A DNA stretch of 8,143 bases, from NCBI GenBank assembly GCA_001798265.1, contig MGRR01000035.1, forward strand, positions 1 to 8,143, in the 5' to 3' direction. Position 1 is the stretch's first letter. The number at the start of each line of letters is the position of its first letter. Below are positions 5,707-8,143 of this stretch, piece by piece. A program made the position numbers and the translations under genes. Source of the stretch: Deltaproteobacteria bacterium RIFCSPHIGHO2_12_FULL_43_9. GTDB lineage: Bacteria > Bdellovibrionota > O2-12-FULL-43-9. The notes under the pieces were generated by a model. It was not told where the DNA came from. It saw nothing but the letters and a program-made list of their open reading frames with translations, and did no database searches.

Positions 5707-6561
5707 CTAGATTTTAAAATCTCTCTGCATGGTTTTGGGATGACCTGAGCCGCAGTTTACCGTTAATATAGCCGTATACCGGCCCGGTTTTAATATTTTT
5801 TCCCATTCTGCGTTTATGGATATCTCCTGCTGCGGCAGAATAATTTTATTAATCTCTAAATCCTTCGGCGGATACTGCCAGACCAGCTTTTTACTACTGT
5901 TATAGATCTTAATGCCCGCAGATGGGGTAACATGAACGTCCCCGATATTTTTAACCACAAATTCTGTTTTTATCGATTTTGAGCCGCCGGCTATTGTTAT
6001 ATTAAACCTTCTGATGTCCAGCTCGGCTCTTCCTGTCCCCGCAACCTCTATATACGTTGGTATTCCGATCTTAACCCTTTTTTCATTCGCCATCTTTCCG
6101 TCTATTTGAAGAGGTTTGCCTGACACCAATTCTAACGGGGGTGTTGTATCAAAAAAAATGACCGCGTAATTTCCACCGGTTGCTCCAGCCGGCACAAATA
6201 TATTCAGATGAAATTTCCCGCTCTTTCCGGGTGCCAATGATAATTTTTGGGGTTGAATTGTAATCCACTGCGCTGCTGACGACTGATAGGTTCCCTGGGG
6301 TGCGTAAATCTCCTCTCCCCCCTTGTGCCACAAGTCCCATACATATGCCTGAACAGGGATTACTTCGGATGAACCATTTCTGACAAAAATATCCTTGCGG
6401 TAGGCTGTACCCGGTTTCATCGTAGCGAAAATCTCTTTTGTGGATACCGCCAGACGCCGATTTCCCCCCCCCTCACCGGCAGAGATACCCTGCGAGGGTA
6501 AGGAGATGCAAACGAAAAGAAGGATGAAGATTTTAATACGCAACGCAAACAAGACGAGCAC
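5707..6561 (-). CDS. Periplasmic two-domain Ig-fold protein, PapD-like/DUF916-like
   Basis: A 284-residue exported protein with a signal peptide (1-28, ending GISA). Domain 1 (about 37-150) has the plan of a PapD-type chaperone N-domain or a WxL-interacting (DUF916) domain: a conserved VRNGSSEVIPVQAY strand pair, then QWITIQPQKLSLAPGKSG and VPAGATGGNYAVIFF (about 98-137). Domain 2 (about 165-284) is a second beta-sandwich with VKNIGDVHVTPS (about 203-214) and a C-terminal LKPGRYTAILTV strand. This suggests a chaperone or scaffold for surface fibres or other envelope proteins, but no usher or pilin is nearby. I chose the GTG at 6561, which overlaps the lipoprotein stop (TAGTG). AAGGAG is only 2 bases from it, so the TTG at 6552 is also possible; a TTG at 6585 is less likely because it overlaps the lipoprotein and lacks an RBS. 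Confidence 0.78.
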   Translation of the reverse strand: MLVLFALRIKIFILLFVCISLPSQGISAGEGGGNRRLAVSTKEIFATMKPGTAYRKDIFVRNGSSEVIPVQAYVWDLWHKGGEEIYAPQGTYQSSAAQWITIQPQKLSLAPGKSGKFHLNIFVPAGATGGNYAVIFFDTTPPLELVSGKPLQIDGKMANEKRVKIGIPTYIEVAGTGRAELDIRRFNITIAGGSKSIKTEFVVKNIGDVHVTPSAGIKIYNSSKKLVWQYPPKDLEINKIILPQQEISINAEWEKILKPGRYTAILTVNCGSGHPKTMQRDFKI

Positions 6562-6692
6562 TACTCCTTGTTGAACAATTCCCAACGTGTACCGGCATTA
6601 AAAATAATTACTTCATCATTTGGATTGCGTGATGCCAATGTGCACCCTGAAACCGCTGAATATATGAGAGCGATAGCTGCGAATCTGCTCAA
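6561..6692 (-). CDS. 43-residue lipoprotein, first gene of the chaperone-like operon
   Basis: A very small gene encoding an N-terminal signal sequence with lipobox VSGC, the lipidated Cys at 17, and a mature peptide of 27 residues (TLASRNPNDEVIIFNAG...LFNKE). It should be anchored to the inner or outer membrane. The residue after Cys is Thr, which in enterobacterial rules would favour outer-membrane sorting. The start is TTG, with AAGGGG 6 bases upstream, the same arrangement as lon; an in-frame TAA precedes it. A promoter at 6720-6748 gives a short leader. The stop overlaps the start of the Ig-fold gene, so the two products may work together, for example as anchor and partner. The family is unknown, and it could be a regulatory leader peptide instead, but the lipobox makes that less likely. 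Confidence 0.68.
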   Translation of the reverse strand: MSRFAAIALIYSAVSGCTLASRNPNDEVIIFNAGTRWELFNKE

Positions 6693-6719
6693 GAGTATCC
6701 CCTTATGAAATTTAAACAG

Positions 6720-6748
6720 ATGATATTAAAAATGAGCCGGCAGATCAA
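6720..6748 (-). promoter_or_regulatory. Sigma70-like promoter of the lipoprotein/chaperone-like operon
   Basis: On the minus strand TTGATC (6748-6743) and TATCAT (6725-6720) are separated by exactly 17 bases. Transcription would start near 6712, about 20 bases before the lipoprotein TTG at 6692, leaving room for the AAGGGG site (6704-6699). Matches to consensus are 4/6 and 5/6. Confidence 0.6.
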
Positions 6749-6818
6749 GCTGAGCCGTTGGCCAATGCGCCCAGCAAAATCGGGTGACCCATTCCCTTAA
6801 AACACATATTGCCAATTC

Positions 6819-6847
6819 TTGATAAAGATTCACATATTACATATCCT
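6819..6847 (+). promoter_or_regulatory. Sigma70-like promoter of the Cys-rich secreted protein gene
   Basis: TTGATA (6819-6824) and TATCCT (6842-6847) are separated by 17 bases; matches to consensus are 5/6 and 4/6. The gene starts at 6871, leaving a leader of about 15-18 bases. It is divergent from the promoter at 6720-6748, with about 70 bases between the two -35 boxes where a shared regulator could bind; no clear operator is seen there. Confidence 0.55.
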
Positions 6848-6870
6848 ACTTTTTGCCGAAAAGATAAGTA

Positions 6871-7317
6871 ATGTTTAAATCTATAATGATCATATTAATA
6901 CTATTTCTCCCGGCACCTTCAATTGCTCAGGGGAATAGAATCTACAAAGATGCAGATGGTGGTGTTTTACCATGGGTCCCCGCATGTCTATTGATATATG
7001 ATGTCCCGATGAGACCTTGGGGGTCATCTTGCACCGGAAAACTTTATCCTTTTGATTATGACTATTGCGCTGACAATAACCACTTAATGGAAGCTATTGC
7101 GATAAATCCGGACGGGGATGCTACTAGGGGATGCACAGCCTCAAAACTATTTGTGAGGATTGATTGTAACTCTTGGTGCATAGCAAACAGTAATAAAAGT
7201 AGTGGCAGGTGTGTTGTTAAAAAGTCTATACCGATCTGCAGGGAAAAACAGGCGGCAATATGCTTGTGTGAAGATGCCTCAGATTCCTACACGGAAGAAC
7301 CAGAAGAGGACAGATAA
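6871..7317 (+). CDS. Secreted cysteine-rich protein of unknown function
   Basis: A 148-residue protein that I do not recognise. Residues 1-20 form a signal peptide (hydrophobic core, then APSIAQ), so it is exported. The mature chain carries ten cysteines (39, 54, 66, 88, 99, 103, 114, 123, 131, 133), an even number consistent with up to five disulfides in the periplasm or outside the cell. It also has an aromatic YPFDYDYC stretch (59-66) and a strongly acidic tail (135-148, ending EEPEEDR). The last CxC pair (131-133) is noteworthy but proves no redox function. The start has only a weak purine-rich site upstream, but a good promoter precedes it. The following gene also starts with a signal peptide, 174 bases later, so they may belong to the same export-related locus. 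Confidence 0.75.
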   Translation: MFKSIMIILILFLPAPSIAQGNRIYKDADGGVLPWVPACLLIYDVPMRPWGSSCTGKLYPFDYDYCADNNHLMEAIAINPDGDATRGCTASKLFVRIDCNSWCIANSNKSSGRCVVKKSIPICREKQAAICLCEDASDSYTEEPEEDR

Positions 7318-7357
7318 TAAACCTGTCCAAAAAATTGGATGGAAAATTTTAACTTTT

Positions 7358-7372
7358 GTTACGTTGCGTAAC
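7358..7372. other. Short perfect hairpin between the two secreted-protein genes
   Basis: GTTACG-TTG-CGTAAC is a perfect 6-base stem with a 3-base loop, in the 174-base gap after the Cys-rich gene. No U-run follows, so it is not a standard terminator. A second small hairpin (TCCAA-AAAA-TTGGA, 7326-7339) lies just upstream. The rest of the gap holds no convincing promoter. Confidence 0.35.
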
Positions 7373-7491
7373 CGGCTGATTTCATTGCCTCTAACGTGGT
7401 GCTGATGCCTACTTCATCCCCTATCTTCTCCCGATAAGATTACAGCGGCTTTATTTGACCAAGGTTCGGCCAACATTAGGGAGGAATGCCG

Positions 7492-8143
7492 ATGTTTACC
7501 CGCTATTTTATATTTGCTCTATTTTTCGCATCGATATTTTTATTCCCTTTACGTAGTTCCGCCGAGGTGGTTCAAAAATACCAGCTGACCGTCATTGGAG
7601 GTGTCAACGGTGCTATAGTAGCGAATGACTTTGACGCGGATGGGATATCACTTTCTCCTCAGGTTCCAGTCGCCGATCTTAGGTACGGTGGATATCGTAT
7701 TGTGGACGCAATCACTGTACGTAGGTCTTCTGCCGCGCCAGGGCAGGTACCGATTGGTGTCCAGGTAGCTGTCTTGGTAACTAGGCTCTCATCGCCCAGT
7801 TACTCATACATAGCGATTCTACAAAGAACCCAGAGAGGATATGAACAGGTACCGGGTAAGGTTTTTAAAATTCCAGCGAGCTATGTACCCAGGGGTTTTT
7901 ATTCCATCAGTGATAAATTATTTCTGACCTGCCTCTATGCAAGATCTGCCCTTCCTAATCAGGCTTGCAGGTTATATTATGTAGCGGAGAATACCCCGGG
8001 GGCACACGATCCTACCCGGGACGCCCTTCTGGTTAACGTCCACTATGGGCTGAATCCTGTTGCTGGTGATTGGGCTATTTCAGAATGGATGCCGGCAAGG
8101 GTTGATTATAGGCCGGATGGGACCCCATCCTATTTCAGAGTGG
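7492..8143 (+). CDS. Secreted protein of unknown family, N-terminal part (runs off the window)
   Basis: The first 217 residues of an open frame that continues beyond the window. GGGAGG (7479-7484) sits 7 bases before the ATG; another ATG two codons upstream (7486) is too close to that site. Residues 1-24 are a signal peptide (long aromatic hydrophobic core, then RSSA before Glu25). The mature part begins with beta-like repeats and contains VANDFDADGI (43-52), whose D-x-D-x-D-G pattern resembles calcium-binding loops of FG-GAP/VCBS beta-propellers. Only one good copy is visible, so this is a weak hint. Two cysteines (147 and 159) could pair. It looks like a surface or periplasmic beta-rich protein. 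The total length and C-terminal anchor, if any, cannot be seen. Confidence 0.8.
   Translation, partial: MFTRYFIFALFFASIFLFPLRSSAEVVQKYQLTVIGGVNGAIVANDFDADGISLSPQVPVADLRYGGYRIVDAITVRRSSAAPGQVPIGVQVAVLVTRLSSPSYSYIAILQRTQRGYEQVPGKVFKIPASYVPRGFYSISDKLFLTCLYARSALPNQACRLYYVAENTPGAHDPTRDALLVNVHYGLNPVAGDWAISEWMPARVDYRPDGTPSYFRV

Noticed and set aside
6502..6708. Plus-strand open frame with a protein-like C-terminal stretch (VHPETAEYMRAIAANLL)
   Set aside because: It is antisense to the lipoprotein and the start of the Ig-fold gene, has no ribosome-binding site and no good start; the minus-strand reading with lipobox, RBS and promoter explains the region better.
6705..6800. 31-residue plus-strand frame starting at an ATGA overlap with the frame above
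   Set aside because: It has no ribosome-binding site, lies over the minus-strand promoter and ends with no recognisable domain; the overlap is probably coincidental.
6749..6818. Possible riboswitch or regulatory RNA in the divergent region
   Set aside because: No conserved aptamer core or stable hairpin with U-run could be recognised.
7202..7405. 67-residue plus-strand frame overlapping the end of the Cys-rich gene
   Set aside because: It has no signal, RBS or domain, and most of it is an out-of-frame reading of the Cys-rich gene.

Overview
This window appears to be chromosomal DNA from a moderately AT-rich Gram-negative bacterium. The evidence for Gram-negative is a lipobox lipoprotein, a PapD-like two-domain periplasmic protein and several secreted proteins. 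Non-ATG starts are frequent (TTG for lon, GTG for one usp gene, TTG for the lipoprotein). Two types of short palindromic repeat are present. This fits a Desulfobacterota/deltaproteobacterial or Nitrospirota-like lineage, but no 16S or diagnostic marker is present, so the placement is a guess.

Left part (1-4800), proteostasis and stress. The window opens inside ftsH (minus strand, 249 N-terminal residues, through the Walker A motif). A short secreted protein of unknown function lies divergently (840-1190). It converges on a minus-strand operon read from about 2290 down to 1208: a 39-residue extremely basic protein, then two universal stress proteins, with a 4-base overlap and then a 1-base gap. 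The convergent junction (1188-1232) is filled by a doubled GGGGTC-A-GACCCC palindrome that also encodes the last residues of one stress protein. Divergently, lon (2402-4798) encodes a complete Lon protease with an intact Ser-Lys dyad. A TrmB-like tRNA m7G methyltransferase follows 7 bases later, with an altered FxDPW motif. Two AAA+ proteases and two Usp proteins within about 5 kb suggest a protein-quality and stress neighbourhood.

Middle (5446-5703). Between the convergent trmB-like gene and the periplasmic chaperone-like gene sit two tandem BIME/MITE-like elements, each bounded by ACCA...TGGT. Each carries two inward-facing 20-base hairpins with GAAA loops. The four hairpin stems differ by compensatory changes, and this is the strongest structural signal in the window.

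Right part (5707-8143), cell envelope. A minus-strand pair encodes a 43-residue lipoprotein and a two-domain Ig-fold periplasmic protein, driven by a good sigma70-like promoter (6720-6748). Back to back on the plus strand lies a promoter (6819-6847) and a 10-cysteine secreted protein of 148 residues. After that comes the start of another secreted protein of unknown family, cut by the window edge. No tRNA, rRNA, CRISPR array, transposase or prophage gene was seen.
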